Source: Pseudomonas hydrolytica (GTDB lineage Bacteria; Pseudomonadota; Gammaproteobacteria; Pseudomonadales; Pseudomonadaceae). From it: a stretch of DNA of 64,000 nt. This document shows, in pieces, positions 45,314 to 54,955 of this stretch (position 1 is the first letter of the stretch; each line of letters opens with the position of its first letter). Under the pieces are notes generated by a model. The model saw nothing but the letters and a program-made list of their open reading frames with translations, searched no databases and was not told the origin of the DNA. The stretch lies in the NCBI RefSeq assembly GCF_021495345.1, contig NZ_CP099397.1, positions 4,967,001 to 5,031,000 on the forward strand, in the 5' to 3' direction. A program made the position numbers and the translations under genes.

Positions 45314-45475
45314 TCAGCGGGTGGGGACGATGTCCGGCGGGCGCGCGTGGCGGCAATGCCACAGCGCCCAGAAGGCGAGGATGATGGTCAGCAGCGGGTT
45401 GAGCCGCTCGAGCAGGCGGCGCCGCGCCGGGGCGCGGTGGAGCGGAACATGGACTTGGCAGGCCGGGGAGTTCAT
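45314..45475 (-). CDS. possible small single-helix protein (53 aa)
   Basis: ATG 45475 to TGA 45314. The sequence has a basic stretch (HRAPARRRLLERL, about 12-24) followed by a hydrophobic helix (LLTIILAFWALW, about 28-39), a plausible small membrane protein. There is no good ribosome-binding site and no homology call. The rest of the 45242-45582 gap shows nothing else I can support. Confidence 0.3.
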   Translation of the reverse strand: MNSPACQVHVPLHRAPARRRLLERLNPLLTIILAFWALWHCRHARPPDIVPTR

Positions 45476-45582
45476 GGCTTGGCAGCGTCGCACAGGGTTT
45501 GACGTGCGTTAAATCGGGATTTTCATACGCTTGGTTATGCGCCAGCTAAACAATCCTGCCCGTGCCAACCAAGTCGACCCGC

Positions 45583-45643
45583 AGGGTGCGCCATGCGCAC
45601 CCTTAACCGAACGGCAGCCAGCGGTGCGCTCAGCGCACCCTAC
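45583..45643. repeat. REP pair overlapping the chemoreceptor stop codon
   Basis: CAGGGTGCGCCATGCGCACC, about 20 bases, then GGTGCGCTCAGCGCACCCTA. The final CTA (45640-45642) is the reverse complement of the chemoreceptor TAG, so the repeat supplies its stop codon. Confidence 0.75.
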
Positions 45644-47214
45644 GGCTCCGGCCGATAGCCCAGACGCAAGCCGCCCCAATGCCGCCCGCGCACCATGATC
45701 GGCACCGACAGGTCGTGCATCAGCTCGCCGGTATCGCGCATGTAGGTCTGCAGCAGCAGCGCCTGCCTGTGGCTGCCGCAACGGATGCCGGTGCGGTCGT
45801 TGAACAGGCGCTTGCCGCGGCTCTTGGCGGCATCCACCGCGGCATCGCCGGTGGGCGGATGGTTGAAGGCGGCGTTATGCGTCGGCACATAGCCTTCCGG
45901 CGTGGTGCAGATGGCGAATACCAGCCCTTCATGGCGCTTGAGCAGAGGCTCCTGCAAGGCCGGCAGAACCTGATCGGCATACTGGTCGAAGCGGGTGCGA
46001 TATTTCTGCGGCTGGGTACCGGGTATCGGCTGGTAGTTGCGATCGAACAGTTCGTCGATGCCGATGCGTCCGGCCTGCAGGTCCTGTTCGAACTGCGCGG
46101 CGATGGCCGCAGCCCCTTCGCGGGCGAGGTCGTAGGCACGCTGGTGATAATCGTCCAGGCCCACTTCGGCGAGCTGCTCGCTGACCGTTTCCGCCAGCCC
46201 CACCAGATGCTCGGCGGCACCGGCCAGCTTGCGGGTCTCGCCCTCGCTGTCCTGCACGTCGCTCTGCAACTGCAGCGCGGCGGTGGACATGCTGGCCAGA
46301 CGCTGATGATTGTCCGCCGTGCCGGCGCTGATCTGCGCCACCTGCTGCTCGACCTCCTCGGCCTGGTCGGCGATGCCGTGCAGCTGCCCGCCGGCCGACT
46401 CGATCTGCTGCGCGGCCTGTTCCAGCTCGACGCTCTGGCGCTGGATATGGGCGACCACCGCAGCGCTCTGCTGACGGATGTCGGCGACCATCTGGCTGAC
46501 CTCGCCGGTGGCGCTGGCGGTGCGCGCGGCGAGGTTGCGCACCTCGTCGGCGACCACGGCAAAGCCGCGGCCCATCTCGCCGGCACGCGCGGCCTCGATG
46601 GCGGCGTTGAGCGCCAGCAGGTTGGTCTGGCTGGCAATGGACTGGATCACCTGGGTGACCTGCTCGATCTGCTCGGTACGACTGCCCAGGCCGTCGATCA
46701 GCTCCCGGCTGGCCAGGGTCTGTGCGCTGAGCTGCTGCATGCGGGCGATGGCCTCGCTGAGTTCGGCCTGACCGCTGGCGCTGGCATCGCGTACCTGGCG
46801 CGCGGCGCTGAGGGTCTGCTCGGCGCGGGCGGCGCTGTCCTGTTCGGTATGGGTGATGGCCTCGGCCGCCTGGCTGACCTGCTGCACCGCCGCCAACTGC
46901 GATTGCAGGCGCTCGGCCAGCAGCTTGACCGCATGGGCGACCTTGGCCGCGGACAGCGCGTTGTGGCAGGTGTGCCGCGACAGGCCGCGGCTCAGCTCGA
47001 TGAACTCGTTGCCAGCGGTTTGCCGCGCTGCGGACTGCGACGCATCCTCGCGTCGCTGCCAGGGCCCCAGCCAGGGCCACAGTGCCAGGAGCAGGAACGA
47101 CGGCACGCTGACATAGGATGGCAACTGCGTCTGCTGATAGACCAGCATCAACGCGGCCAGCCCCAATGCATGCAAGACAAAGGCAATTGGCGAGCGGATA
47201 AAGGCAGCTTGCAT
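45640..47214 (-). CDS. methyl-accepting chemotaxis protein with C-terminal sensor-like domain
   Basis: 524 residues. Two short helices near the N-terminus (about 9-27 and 34-50) without a periplasmic loop or HAMP, then the MCP signalling coiled coil (about 60-330) with the conserved hairpin tip [20 protein letters not shown].. [25 protein letters not shown] (split at about 202-245). After it comes a C-terminal domain of about 160 residues ([73 protein letters not shown]) that looks like a PAS/Cache-type sensor. Its ligand is unknown. The start at 47214 follows GAGG; the frame extends to 47274. Confidence 0.85.
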   Translation of the reverse strand: MQAAFIRSPIAFVLHALGLAALMLVYQQTQLPSYVSVPSFLLLALWPWLGPWQRREDASQSAARQTAGNEFIELSRGLSRHTCHNALSAAKVAHAVKLLAERLQSQLAAVQQVSQAAEAITHTEQDSAARAEQTLSAARQVRDASASGQAELSEAIARMQQLSAQTLASRELIDGLGSRTEQIEQVTQVIQSIASQTNLLALNAAIEAARAGEMGRGFAVVADEVRNLAARTASATGEVSQMVADIRQQSAAVVAHIQRQSVELEQAAQQIESAGGQLHGIADQAEEVEQQVAQISAGTADNHQRLASMSTAALQLQSDVQDSEGETRKLAGAAEHLVGLAETVSEQLAEVGLDDYHQRAYDLAREGAAAIAAQFEQDLQAGRIGIDELFDRNYQPIPGTQPQKYRTRFDQYADQVLPALQEPLLKRHEGLVFAICTTPEGYVPTHNAAFNHPPTGDAAVDAAKSRGKRLFNDRTGIRCGSHRQALLLQTYMRDTGELMHDLSVPIMVRGRHWGGLRLGYRPEP

Positions 47215-47441
47215 GACCGACCTCGAAGTTCTTGTTCTTGGGCGCGGTGAGGCGCTGTAGGCGGACGGTGTCACGACGATTTCTCCTCGAACATCCCACG
47301 CAGCCTGGGCAGCAGGCTAGGTGATCGACAGGCCCGGCGGCAGAGACGCGCACTTGGGGCAGGATGGTTTCGATTCGAGCACCCCGGAAGGTCCACCACC
47401 ATCACACTTTAGTCGCAGATGGCCGCCACCAGCGAGCCGCA

Positions 47442-48518
47442 TCATCCAGCCAGCCGGTGGCGCTGGATGAAACGCCTGTCCAGCCAGTCCTTGCAGCGCC
47501 CATACAGCTGCCCGCCCGCGCTCCAGTCGTGCCAACCGAGCAGCGCTCCGCCATCGCCGGTGGCCAGCAAGGCCAGGCTCTGCCATTGCGCGCGATACGG
47601 CCGCAGCGGTCGACCGACCAGGGCGGCCTGCAGGTTGGCCGTGAGCACTGGCGCCTGCCGCACCGCGAAGCGCCCGCTGCGGCGCATGCCGTCGAGGCTG
47701 GCGCTGTCGCCCACGGCGAAGATCTGCCCATGCGACTCGCTCTGCAGGGTCGGGCGGATGGCGACGAAACCCGCCGCATCGCGCGCCAGGCCGCTGGCGG
47801 CCAGCCAGGGCCAGGGCCGTGCGCCGCTGGCCAGCAGCAGCCGCCGGCCGCGCCACACCGGCTCGTCGCCGCTGAGCAGCCAGTCGTCCTCGATCCGCCC
47901 GATCGGGCAGTGCTCGCGCACCTGCACGCCACGCTGACGCAGCAGGCCCAGCGCGCGCAGGCGCAACCCAGGCGCCAGGCCGGCGAGCAGCGGCCCGCCG
48001 CAGAACAGCGCCACCCCCGGCACCTTGTCGGCCAGTGCCAGCGCCAGCTCGACGCCTCCCGCGCCGCCGCCGAGGATGGCCATGCGCCGTGGCTCGGCCT
48101 GCCATTGCCGCCAGCCCTCGAGCAGCGCACCGATGGGCCTGGCCGCCAGCACCTGCATGGCATCGCCCTGCTGCGGCGGTATGGCCATGCCGGCACCGAC
48201 ATTGAGCGACAACCACTCGGCCGCAAGGCTGCGCCCATCTACCAGGTGCAGCACGCGGGCATCGGCATCCAGCGCGGCGATCTCGCCCTCGATCAGCTCC
48301 ACCTTGGCCGCGCGGCACAGCGGCTGCAGTTCCACGCGGCAGTCCGCCTCGCTGAAGCGGCCGCTGATCAGCCCCGGCAGCATGCCGGCGTACCAGGCGT
48401 CGGGGCCGAGCGCGAGCACACCGATGCGTCCCGGCGGCCGCTCCACCAGCGCCCAGCGGCGCAGCACACCCAGGTGGGCGTGGCCGGCTCCAGCCAGCAG
48501 CAGGTCGTAGCGACTCAT
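47442..48518 (-). CDS. NAD(P)/FAD-dependent oxidoreductase, NDH-2-like
   Basis: 358 residues. FAD-binding LLLAGAGHAHLGVLRRW (about 5-21), NAD-binding MAILGGGAGGVELALALADK (about 143-162) and the FAD-contacting IFAVGDSASLDG near 270 are intact. The AGAGHAHL start is typical of the NDH-2/selenide-water-dikinase-associated (SelD-fused) pyridine nucleotide-disulfide oxidoreductase family. The electron acceptor is unknown. Its ATG overlaps the stop of the AraC-type gene (ATGA), so the two are one transcript. Confidence 0.83.
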   Translation of the reverse strand: MSRYDLLLAGAGHAHLGVLRRWALVERPPGRIGVLALGPDAWYAGMLPGLISGRFSEADCRVELQPLCRAAKVELIEGEIAALDADARVLHLVDGRSLAAEWLSLNVGAGMAIPPQQGDAMQVLAARPIGALLEGWRQWQAEPRRMAILGGGAGGVELALALADKVPGVALFCGGPLLAGLAPGLRLRALGLLRQRGVQVREHCPIGRIEDDWLLSGDEPVWRGRRLLLASGARPWPWLAASGLARDAAGFVAIRPTLQSESHGQIFAVGDSASLDGMRRSGRFAVRQAPVLTANLQAALVGRPLRPYRAQWQSLALLATGDGGALLGWHDWSAGGQLYGRCKDWLDRRFIQRHRLAG

Positions 48519-49528
48519 GGCTTTCTCGATCCGTCGCGGTACTGGCTCGGCGTCTGCCCGGTCCAGCGCTTGAAGGCACGACCGAAACTGCTGCTGTCGC
48601 TGAACCCCAGCAGGTAGGCGATCTCGCTGATGGAGCAGCGCGGATCGCGCATATGGCGCAGGGCCAGGGCGTGGCGGGTGTCGCCGAGCAGCGCCTCGTA
48701 GTTGGTGCCTTCCTCGGCCAGATGGCGCTGCAGGCTGCGCAGGCTCAGGTGCAGGGCCTGGGCGATGCGTTCGGCCGACGGTTCGCCATCCGGCAGGCGG
48801 GCCTCCAGACAACTGCGCACCCGCTCGCTGTAACTGGCCACCTGCAGTTGTTCGAGGCTGCGCTTGAGCACCGCCTCGTTGTGCTCGGCCAGCTCGGGAT
48901 TGCCGTCATCCAGACGCTGCTCGAAGGCGGCGCAAGGAAAGCGCAGCAGGCTTTCTGCGGCATCGAACTGCAGCGGCGCGCGAAACACCGCCTGCCAGGG
49001 CGCCGGGTCGGCAGGCCGAGGACGCTGCAACTGCACCAGCAACGGCGAAAAGTCACGACTCAGGCGGTTGCGGCAGCTGCGCACGTAGATCGCGGCGAAG
49101 GCATCCAGCGCCTCCGGAGCCGGCGGCGGGCTGCCCGGCGGCACGCGAAAGCGGAATTCGTAGACCTCGCCCACCCGGCAAAGCTCCAGCTCAAGCGCAT
49201 CGCTGACCACCCGGTGGTAGCGCACGATGCGCTCGAACATCTCGCGCAGGCTGCTGCTGGCGATCAGCGCGTAGCCCAGGGCGTGAAAGGTGGTCGGGCT
49301 GACGAACTGCGAGGTCTTCAGGCCCAGCGCCGGGTCGCCCGTGGCCGCCACCGCCAGCTGCCACAGGCGGGTGGTGACCGATAGCGGGCAGCGCGCGTTG
49401 GGATCGTCGAGCAGCGCCGGGTCGAGGCCGGCGGCGCGGCACAGCGCGGCGCTGTCCAGGCCGAGGGCGTCGAGCTGCTTGCGCAAAGCGCGCGTCCAGC
49501 TGGCCAGGGTGGTGGGTTCGGCAGTCAT
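48515..49528 (-). CDS. AraC-family regulator (arabinose-binding-like N-terminus)
   Basis: 337 residues: N-terminal effector domain (about 20-200; RCPLSVTTRLWQLAVAATGD, FHALGYALIASSSLREMFER) and a C-terminal AraC double helix-turn-helix (about 232-332; RIAQALHLSLRSLQRHLAEEG, ISEIAYLLGFSDSSSFGRAF). This AraC subgroup often controls fatty-acid or alkane genes; here a fatty acid desaturase gene is divergent from it, 103 bases away. The start at 49528 gives the usual length; the frame extends to 49708 into the desaturase gene. Confidence 0.88.
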   Translation of the reverse strand: MTAEPTTLASWTRALRKQLDALGLDSAALCRAAGLDPALLDDPNARCPLSVTTRLWQLAVAATGDPALGLKTSQFVSPTTFHALGYALIASSSLREMFERIVRYHRVVSDALELELCRVGEVYEFRFRVPPGSPPPAPEALDAFAAIYVRSCRNRLSRDFSPLLVQLQRPRPADPAPWQAVFRAPLQFDAAESLLRFPCAAFEQRLDDGNPELAEHNEAVLKRSLEQLQVASYSERVRSCLEARLPDGEPSAERIAQALHLSLRSLQRHLAEEGTNYEALLGDTRHALALRHMRDPRCSISEIAYLLGFSDSSSFGRAFKRWTGQTPSQYRDGSRKP

Positions 49529-49631
49529 GCAGATTGGCGTATCCGGTAGGCAGGTTGGCGTGCTCGGTCGGGCGCACCGACGGTCGTCGCGGCACAGTGA
49601 GGTCACGGCCCCATGACAAGAGGATGTCGGC

Positions 49632-50690
49632 ATGTCCCCCTCCCCCGCAAGCCTTAATGACCAGCAACGCGCCGCACATATCCGCGAGCAGGTGATGGCC
49701 CATGGCAACGCCCTGCGCCAGCGCTATCCCATTCTCCAGCATCAGGACGCGTTCGGCGCCGGCATCCTGGCCTTCGCCCTGTGCGGCATGATCGGCTCGG
49801 CCGCGCTGTACATCGGCGGTCATCTGCCCTGGTGGGCCTGCCTGCTGCTCAACGCCTTCTTCGCCTCGCTGACCCATGAGCTGGAGCACGACCTGATCCA
49901 CTCGATGTATTTCCGCAAGCAGCCGCTGCCGCACAACCTGATGCTGGCGCTGGTCTGGCTGGCGCGACCGAGCACCATCAACCCCTGGGTGCGCCGCCAC
50001 CTGCACCTGAACCACCACAAGGTCTCCGGCAGCGAAGCCGACATGGAAGAGCGCGCCATCACCAACGGCGAACCCTGGGGCATCGCGCGCCTGCTGATGG
50101 TGGGCGACAACATGATGAGCTCCTTCATCCGCTGGCTGCGGGCGAAGAACCCCGAACACCGCCGGCTGATCCTCACCCGCACGCTGAAGGTCTACGCGCC
50201 GCTGGGGCTGCTCAACTGGGCGACCTGGTACCTGTTCCTCGGCTTCCATCTGCTCGACTGGACCGCCGCCGCACTCGGCGCCCCGATCGCCTGGTCGGCC
50301 ACCACGCTGAGCGTGATGCAGGTGGTGAACGTCGCCGTGGTGGTGCTGGTCGGACCCAACGTGCTGCGCACCTTCTGCCTGCACTTCGTCAGCTCCAACA
50401 TGCACTACTACGGCGATGTCGAACCGGGCAACGTGATCCAGCAGACCCAGGTGCTCAACCCCTGGTGGCTGTGGCCGCTGCAGGCGTTCTGCTTCAACTT
50501 CGGCAGCAGCCACGCGATCCATCATTTCGTGGTCAAGGAGCCCTTCTACATCCGCCAGCTCACCGTGCCCTTCGCCCACCGGGTGATGCGCGAGATGGGC
50601 GTGCGCTTCAACGACTTCGGCACCTTCGCCCGCGCCAATCGCTGGACCCGTCGCGCCCGGACGCAGCAGGAACGCGCCAGCACCGCCTGA
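49632..50690 (+). CDS. membrane fatty acid desaturase/hydroxylase family
   Basis: 352 residues with four main helices and three di-iron histidine boxes: HELEHD (about 77-82), HLHLNHH (about 117-123) and HAIHH (about 296-300). It would insert a double bond or hydroxyl into a fatty acyl chain using oxygen and an electron donor. The divergent AraC gene and the oxidoreductase co-transcribed with it are attractive candidates for regulator and electron donor, which is inference. AGGAT before the ATG is a weak ribosome-binding site. Confidence 0.85.
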   Translation: MSPSPASLNDQQRAAHIREQVMAHGNALRQRYPILQHQDAFGAGILAFALCGMIGSAALYIGGHLPWWACLLLNAFFASLTHELEHDLIHSMYFRKQPLPHNLMLALVWLARPSTINPWVRRHLHLNHHKVSGSEADMEERAITNGEPWGIARLLMVGDNMMSSFIRWLRAKNPEHRRLILTRTLKVYAPLGLLNWATWYLFLGFHLLDWTAAALGAPIAWSATTLSVMQVVNVAVVVLVGPNVLRTFCLHFVSSNMHYYGDVEPGNVIQQTQVLNPWWLWPLQAFCFNFGSSHAIHHFVVKEPFYIRQLTVPFAHRVMREMGVRFNDFGTFARANRWTRRARTQQERASTA

Positions 50691-50708
50691 GCATCGCGCG
50701 TCGCGCCA

Positions 50709-50756
50709 GGGTCTCATGCGCACGTCATTCGTCGCCGGGCACGGCGGATGAGACCC
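50709..50756. repeat. inverted repeat GGGTCTCAT / ATGAGACCC
   Basis: Nine-base perfect arms separated by about 30 bases, 18 bases after the desaturase stop. No T-run; it may stabilise or terminate the transcript. Confidence 0.45.
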
Positions 50757-50873
50757 GCCGCGCAATCACAGCGCCAGCAGTCGGCTAGAATTCAGGCGCG
50801 CCCGACCGCTCCCTCGATTGAACAGCGTCCGCCGGACTGAGGCGCCCTCGAAGTGGCTTCTGAGGCGCCCTGG

Positions 50874-53756
50874 ATGGTTCACCTGCTCCGCTCACTGCTC
50901 GTTCTGCTCTGGCTGACCTGCGCCGTCACGGCCCGGGCCGACGACGCGCTGCCGTTGCTGCAGCTGAGCAACGAGCAGCTGACCACGCCGGTGAGCATCG
51001 AGCACAGCCTGCTGCTGGAGGACCCCGGCGCGCAGCTCACCGCCAGCGAGGTGTTGCAGCGCATCGGCCGCGAAGGTCGGCCGGTACAGGGCACACCGCG
51101 CATCGGCTACTCACGCAGCGCCTGGTGGCTGGCCGTGCAGTTGCAGGCGCCGCCGGCCGAACGCCTGCAGCTAATCGTCGGCCAGACCTTCCTCGACGAT
51201 CTGGAAATCTGGCTGTTCGCCGATCAGCAACCGCTCGGCCCGCTGTACAGCGGCTCGCTGCGCCCCTTCAACGAGCGCGGCGAACCCTATCCACAGTTTC
51301 TCATCAGCCTGCCACGTCTGGGCGAAGGCCCGCACAACCTGCTGCTGCGCGTGCAGAGCCACTCGGCGATCACCCTGCCGCTGCAGCTGGTCGGCGCGCA
51401 GCAGGGTCAGCAACTGATCGCCCACAGCTGGCTGCAGAGCGGTCTGCTGGTGGGCGCCCTGCTCGCCCTGGCGCTGTTCTATCTGCTCAAGTACAGCACC
51501 CTGCGCGAGCCGCAGCTGGCCTACTTCAGCCTGACGGCGCTGTGCGTGGCGCTGTACAACGTCAGCCTGTACAACCTCAGCGGGCTGCTCTGGCCGCAGT
51601 GGCCACTGCTGCCCAAGTGGCTGGTCAACCTGACCACCGCCGGCATGCTGATTTTCAGCTCGCTGTTTCTCGCCAGCGCCCTGCGCCTGGAGCTGGGGCG
51701 CCTGCGCTGGCTGCGCGACGCGCTGTTCGCCGCGGTGCTGCTGGTGTGTCTGGGCGGCCTGGCTATCAGCCATGCCTATACCTACCAGACCCTCAATCTG
51801 CTGATCCTCTGCACCGGCCTCTACCAGTTGCTGGTGATGTGCCTCGGGGTCTACCAGCGCCGACCCTACGCGCCGGGTTATCTGCTGTGCTGGAGCGCGG
51901 CGCTGGTGCTGATGCTGCTGGTGCCGCTGAGCCGGGTCGGCCTGATTCCGCTGCCGCCAGGCTTCTATGCGCTGTATGCCTACCTGCCGGCGCTGAGCAT
52001 GCTGCTGTTCGGCGCCCTGCTCGACAAGCAGCTGGAGCGTGTACGCCGGGTGTTGCTGAGCAGCCAGGCGCAGGCCATCGACAACCTGGAGCAGTACCAG
52101 GCGCTGTTCCGCCACAGCGGCGAGGGCATCTTCCGCTGCGACCGCGACGGCAGGCTGCTGGAAGCCAACCCGAGCCTGGCACGCCTGCTCGGCGGCGATA
52201 CGCCGGCCACCCAGCTGGTCGGCCTGCCGCTGCAGCGCCTGCTGGGCGAGGCGCAGTGGCGCGAGCTGCTGCAGGAGCTCGACACCCAGGCCGGTACCGT
52301 CAGCTGCGAATGCCAGCTGCACGACCTGGCCCAGCGCCCCCTGTGGGTCTACCTGTCGCTGCATCTGCGCCCTCAGCGAGACTGCATCGAAGGCATAGTG
52401 GTCGATCTCAGCGAGCGCCGCGCGCTGGAAGAACGCCTGCAGCAACTGGCCGCACATGACGCGCTGACCGGCCTGCTCAATCGCCGCGAACTGGAGAGGC
52501 TGCTGTCGGAGACGCTGGGCGGCACCGCCAAGCGCCGCTTCAGCCATCTGCTGCACCTGAGCCTGGATCGCTTCAAGCAGGTCAACGACCTCTGCGGTCA
52601 CTCCGCCGGCGACCAGCTGCTGCGCCAGCTGGCGACCCAGCTCGGCCACCAGCTGCCGCGCCATGCCGAGCTGGCCCGCGTCGGCGGCGACGAGTTCGCC
52701 GTGCTGCTGCGCGAGGTCGACGACGAAGCGGCCCTCAAGCAGGCCGAGGCGCTGCGGCGTGCGGTCGAGCAGTTCGTCTTCACCTGGCAGGGACGGCCCT
52801 TCCGCCTGCACACCAGCATCGGCCTGCTTGCCCTCGGCTCCGGCGTGCGCGATTGGGAAACCGCGCTGACCTGGGCCAGCAGCGCCAGTCAGCTGGCCAA
52901 GCACCAGGGCCGCAACCGCGTGTGCCAGTTCAACCCGGAAGATGGCGCACTGCTCGAGCATCAACGCCAGCTGCAATGGATCACCCGCCTGCGCGAAGCC
53001 TGCGAGCGCGGTCACTTCGAGCTGTTCTTCCAGCCGGTACAGGCCCTGCAAAGCGCCGCCAGCGGCCTGCACTACGAGGTGCTGCTGCGCTACCGCGACC
53101 CGGCGAGCGGCGAATGGGTCAGCCCGGCGCAGTTCCTCGACGCGGCAGCGCGCTACGACTTTCTCGGCGCCATCGACCGCTGGGTGATCCAGCACCTGTG
53201 CGCCTGGCTGGCTGCCAACCCGCGTCATCTGGCGCAGCTGGCCCAGGTCAACGTCAACCTCAGCGCCAGCTCGCTGCTCGACAGCGCCTTTCACCAACTG
53301 CTGGAACAGGAGCTGAGTCGGCACCAGCTGCCGCCCGGCAAGCTGTGCATCGAAGTCACGGAAATGGTCGCCCTCGGCGAACTGGGCGTGTCTGCCCAGT
53401 GGATCGACGAGCTGCGCAGCAAGGGCCTGAAGGTGGCACTGGACGACTTCGGCAGCGGCTTCGCCTCCTACGCCTATCTGCGTCACCTGCCGCTGGATAT
53501 CCTGAAGATCGACGGCAGCTTTATCAGTGGCATCGAGTCCGACCCGATCAACCAGGCCATGGTCGGCTCGATGCGCCAGATCGCCAGCCAGCTCGGCCTG
53601 CTCACGGTTGCCGAGTTCGTCGAGACCCAGGCCAGCCTGGACTGCCTGCGCCGGCTCGGCATCGACTACGCACAGGGCTACTTCGTCGGCCGCCCGCAGC
53701 CGCTGCGCCAGCTGGCCGACGACGCCCGCAGCCGCGGCACTCAGGAAGCCTGGTAG
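50874..53756 (+). CDS. 7TM-DISM-PAS-GGDEF-EAL cyclic-di-GMP enzyme
   Basis: 960 residues: signal peptide (about 1-23), periplasmic 7TMR-DISMED2-type sensor (about 30-165), seven helices (about 180-380), PAS (about 410-515), GGDEF (about 525-690) with intact RVGGDEF, and EAL (about 700-945). The EAL motif is EVL (YEVLLRY), but the other PDE residues are in place: NLSA, EVTE, DDFGSG, LKIDGSF, AEFVET and QGYFVGRP; EVL variants can be active. It probably both makes and degrades c-di-GMP in response to a periplasmic ligand. ATG 50874 follows GAGG; a GTG at 50853 is possible. It overlaps the convergent next gene by 16 bases. Confidence 0.88.
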   Translation: MVHLLRSLLVLLWLTCAVTARADDALPLLQLSNEQLTTPVSIEHSLLLEDPGAQLTASEVLQRIGREGRPVQGTPRIGYSRSAWWLAVQLQAPPAERLQLIVGQTFLDDLEIWLFADQQPLGPLYSGSLRPFNERGEPYPQFLISLPRLGEGPHNLLLRVQSHSAITLPLQLVGAQQGQQLIAHSWLQSGLLVGALLALALFYLLKYSTLREPQLAYFSLTALCVALYNVSLYNLSGLLWPQWPLLPKWLVNLTTAGMLIFSSLFLASALRLELGRLRWLRDALFAAVLLVCLGGLAISHAYTYQTLNLLILCTGLYQLLVMCLGVYQRRPYAPGYLLCWSAALVLMLLVPLSRVGLIPLPPGFYALYAYLPALSMLLFGALLDKQLERVRRVLLSSQAQAIDNLEQYQALFRHSGEGIFRCDRDGRLLEANPSLARLLGGDTPATQLVGLPLQRLLGEAQWRELLQELDTQAGTVSCECQLHDLAQRPLWVYLSLHLRPQRDCIEGIVVDLSERRALEERLQQLAAHDALTGLLNRRELERLLSETLGGTAKRRFSHLLHLSLDRFKQVNDLCGHSAGDQLLRQLATQLGHQLPRHAELARVGGDEFAVLLREVDDEAALKQAEALRRAVEQFVFTWQGRPFRLHTSIGLLALGSGVRDWETALTWASSASQLAKHQGRNRVCQFNPEDGALLEHQRQLQWITRLREACERGHFELFFQPVQALQSAASGLHYEVLLRYRDPASGEWVSPAQFLDAAARYDFLGAIDRWVIQHLCAWLAANPRHLAQLAQVNVNLSASSLLDSAFHQLLEQELSRHQLPPGKLCIEVTEMVALGELGVSAQWIDELRSKGLKVALDDFGSGFASYAYLRHLPLDILKIDGSFISGIESDPINQAMVGSMRQIASQLGLLTVAEFVETQASLDCLRRLGIDYAQGYFVGRPQPLRQLADDARSRGTQEAW

Positions 53757-54955
53757 AGCTCGGCCGGCAGGCGCTCGAGCAGGCCCAGGTCGAGCCGCAA
53801 CATGCGTACGCAGCGCGCCTCGGCCAGGCTCGTCGGCTGCTCGCTGGCCGGCAGCGCCAGCAGCAGGCCGCTGAGATTGAGCACCAGCGCCTCGCGGGAA
53901 AATACCCCGCTGCCCAGCCCGTAGAACGCCGCGATCAACTCGCGCAGGCCGAAGGGCAGACGCCAGCGGATGCGCAGGGCCGAACCGAAACTGGCCGCAC
54001 GCTGGCGCATGGCATCATCGATCTGCTCGTCGTTCAGCTCGCCGCCAGCCTCCAGCCAGTCCTGCAGGCTGCGCAGCAACGCCAACTCGCCCAGGTTGTG
54101 CAACAGGCCGGCGGTGAAGCACAGCTCGGCATCCAGCTTCAGTTCCCCGGCCAGCCAGCGCGCCAGCTCGGCACTGCGACGCGCCTGCTGCCAGGCACGC
54201 GTCGCCAGTTCGGCCAGACGCGGATCGCGCAGCTGGGCATTGCGCTGCAGGGCCAGGCCCAGCACCAGATTCAGCGTACGCGCCACCCCCAGACGCTGCA
54301 GGGCCTGCGCCAGGGTCTGGCAGGGCACGCCCTGGTGCTGCGCCGCCGTGCTGGCCGCCGCGATCAGCAGTGCGGTGATCTGCGGATCACGACCGAACAC
54401 CGCCTCCAGTTCGCCCAGGTCCTGCTCGCCGGACTGCAGCCCCTGGCTCACGGCGTTGCGCACATCGCTGAGCAGAGGCGCGCCCTGCCCCTCCTCGCGC
54501 ACCGTGTCGAGGAACTCGCGCAGCTCGCTGACCAGCAGCGCCGGGCGCAGCGAGACCGTCCCGCTGGCAGCGGGCAGCAGTGCATGCAGGCGCTGACGCA
54601 GGCTTTCGGCGTTGAACGGCTTCGCCAGATAGGCGCTCGGCGCCAGCGGCCGCGCGGCGCGCACACTCTGCGCGTCGAGGCGGCCACTGATCAGCACGAA
54701 GGGCAGCGCCGGGGTACGCGGATGGCGACGCAGTTGGCGCAGCAGTTCCACGCCATCGAGCCCGGGCAGCTCGCCGTCGGCGATCACCAGATCCGGTAGC
54801 CGCCGCTTGCAACGGGCCAGGGCCGCCTGCCCATCGCTGACCTGCAGCACGCGGGCGTCGCCGCGCACGTCCAGCACCAGTTGCTGGAGCAGGTTGGAGG
54901 TCCAGGGATCGGCCTCGGCGATCAGAACTTCCACGGAATGAACTGCAGCGGTCAT
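53741..54955 (-). CDS. response-regulator receiver + HDOD domain protein
   Basis: 404 residues. Receiver domain (about 5-125): VLIAEADPW, VIADGELPGLDGVELLRQL with the phospho-acceptor position (IADGELPG, Asp), LISGR and YLAKPF (Lys). HDOD domain (about 140-370; LLSDVRNAVSQGL, LLIAAASTAAQ, AGLLHNLGELAL). HDOD proteins lack HD-type catalysis and relay signals, often with c-di-GMP networks, as suggested by the convergent GGDEF-EAL gene overlapping its 3' end by 16 bases. The start at 54955 has GAGG; the frame extends to 55186. Confidence 0.85.
   Translation of the reverse strand: MTAAVHSVEVLIAEADPWTSNLLQQLVLDVRGDARVLQVSDGQAALARCKRRLPDLVIADGELPGLDGVELLRQLRRHPRTPALPFVLISGRLDAQSVRAARPLAPSAYLAKPFNAESLRQRLHALLPAASGTVSLRPALLVSELREFLDTVREEGQGAPLLSDVRNAVSQGLQSGEQDLGELEAVFGRDPQITALLIAAASTAAQHQGVPCQTLAQALQRLGVARTLNLVLGLALQRNAQLRDPRLAELATRAWQQARRSAELARWLAGELKLDAELCFTAGLLHNLGELALLRSLQDWLEAGGELNDEQIDDAMRQRAASFGSALRIRWRLPFGLRELIAAFYGLGSGVFSREALVLNLSGLLLALPASEQPTSLAEARCVRMLRLDLGLLERLPAELYQAS

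Noticed and set aside
51171..53486. 771-codon minus-strand frame over the GGDEF-EAL gene
   Set aside because: Gln/Ala-rich antisense translation of a gene whose domains are unmistakable on the plus strand.
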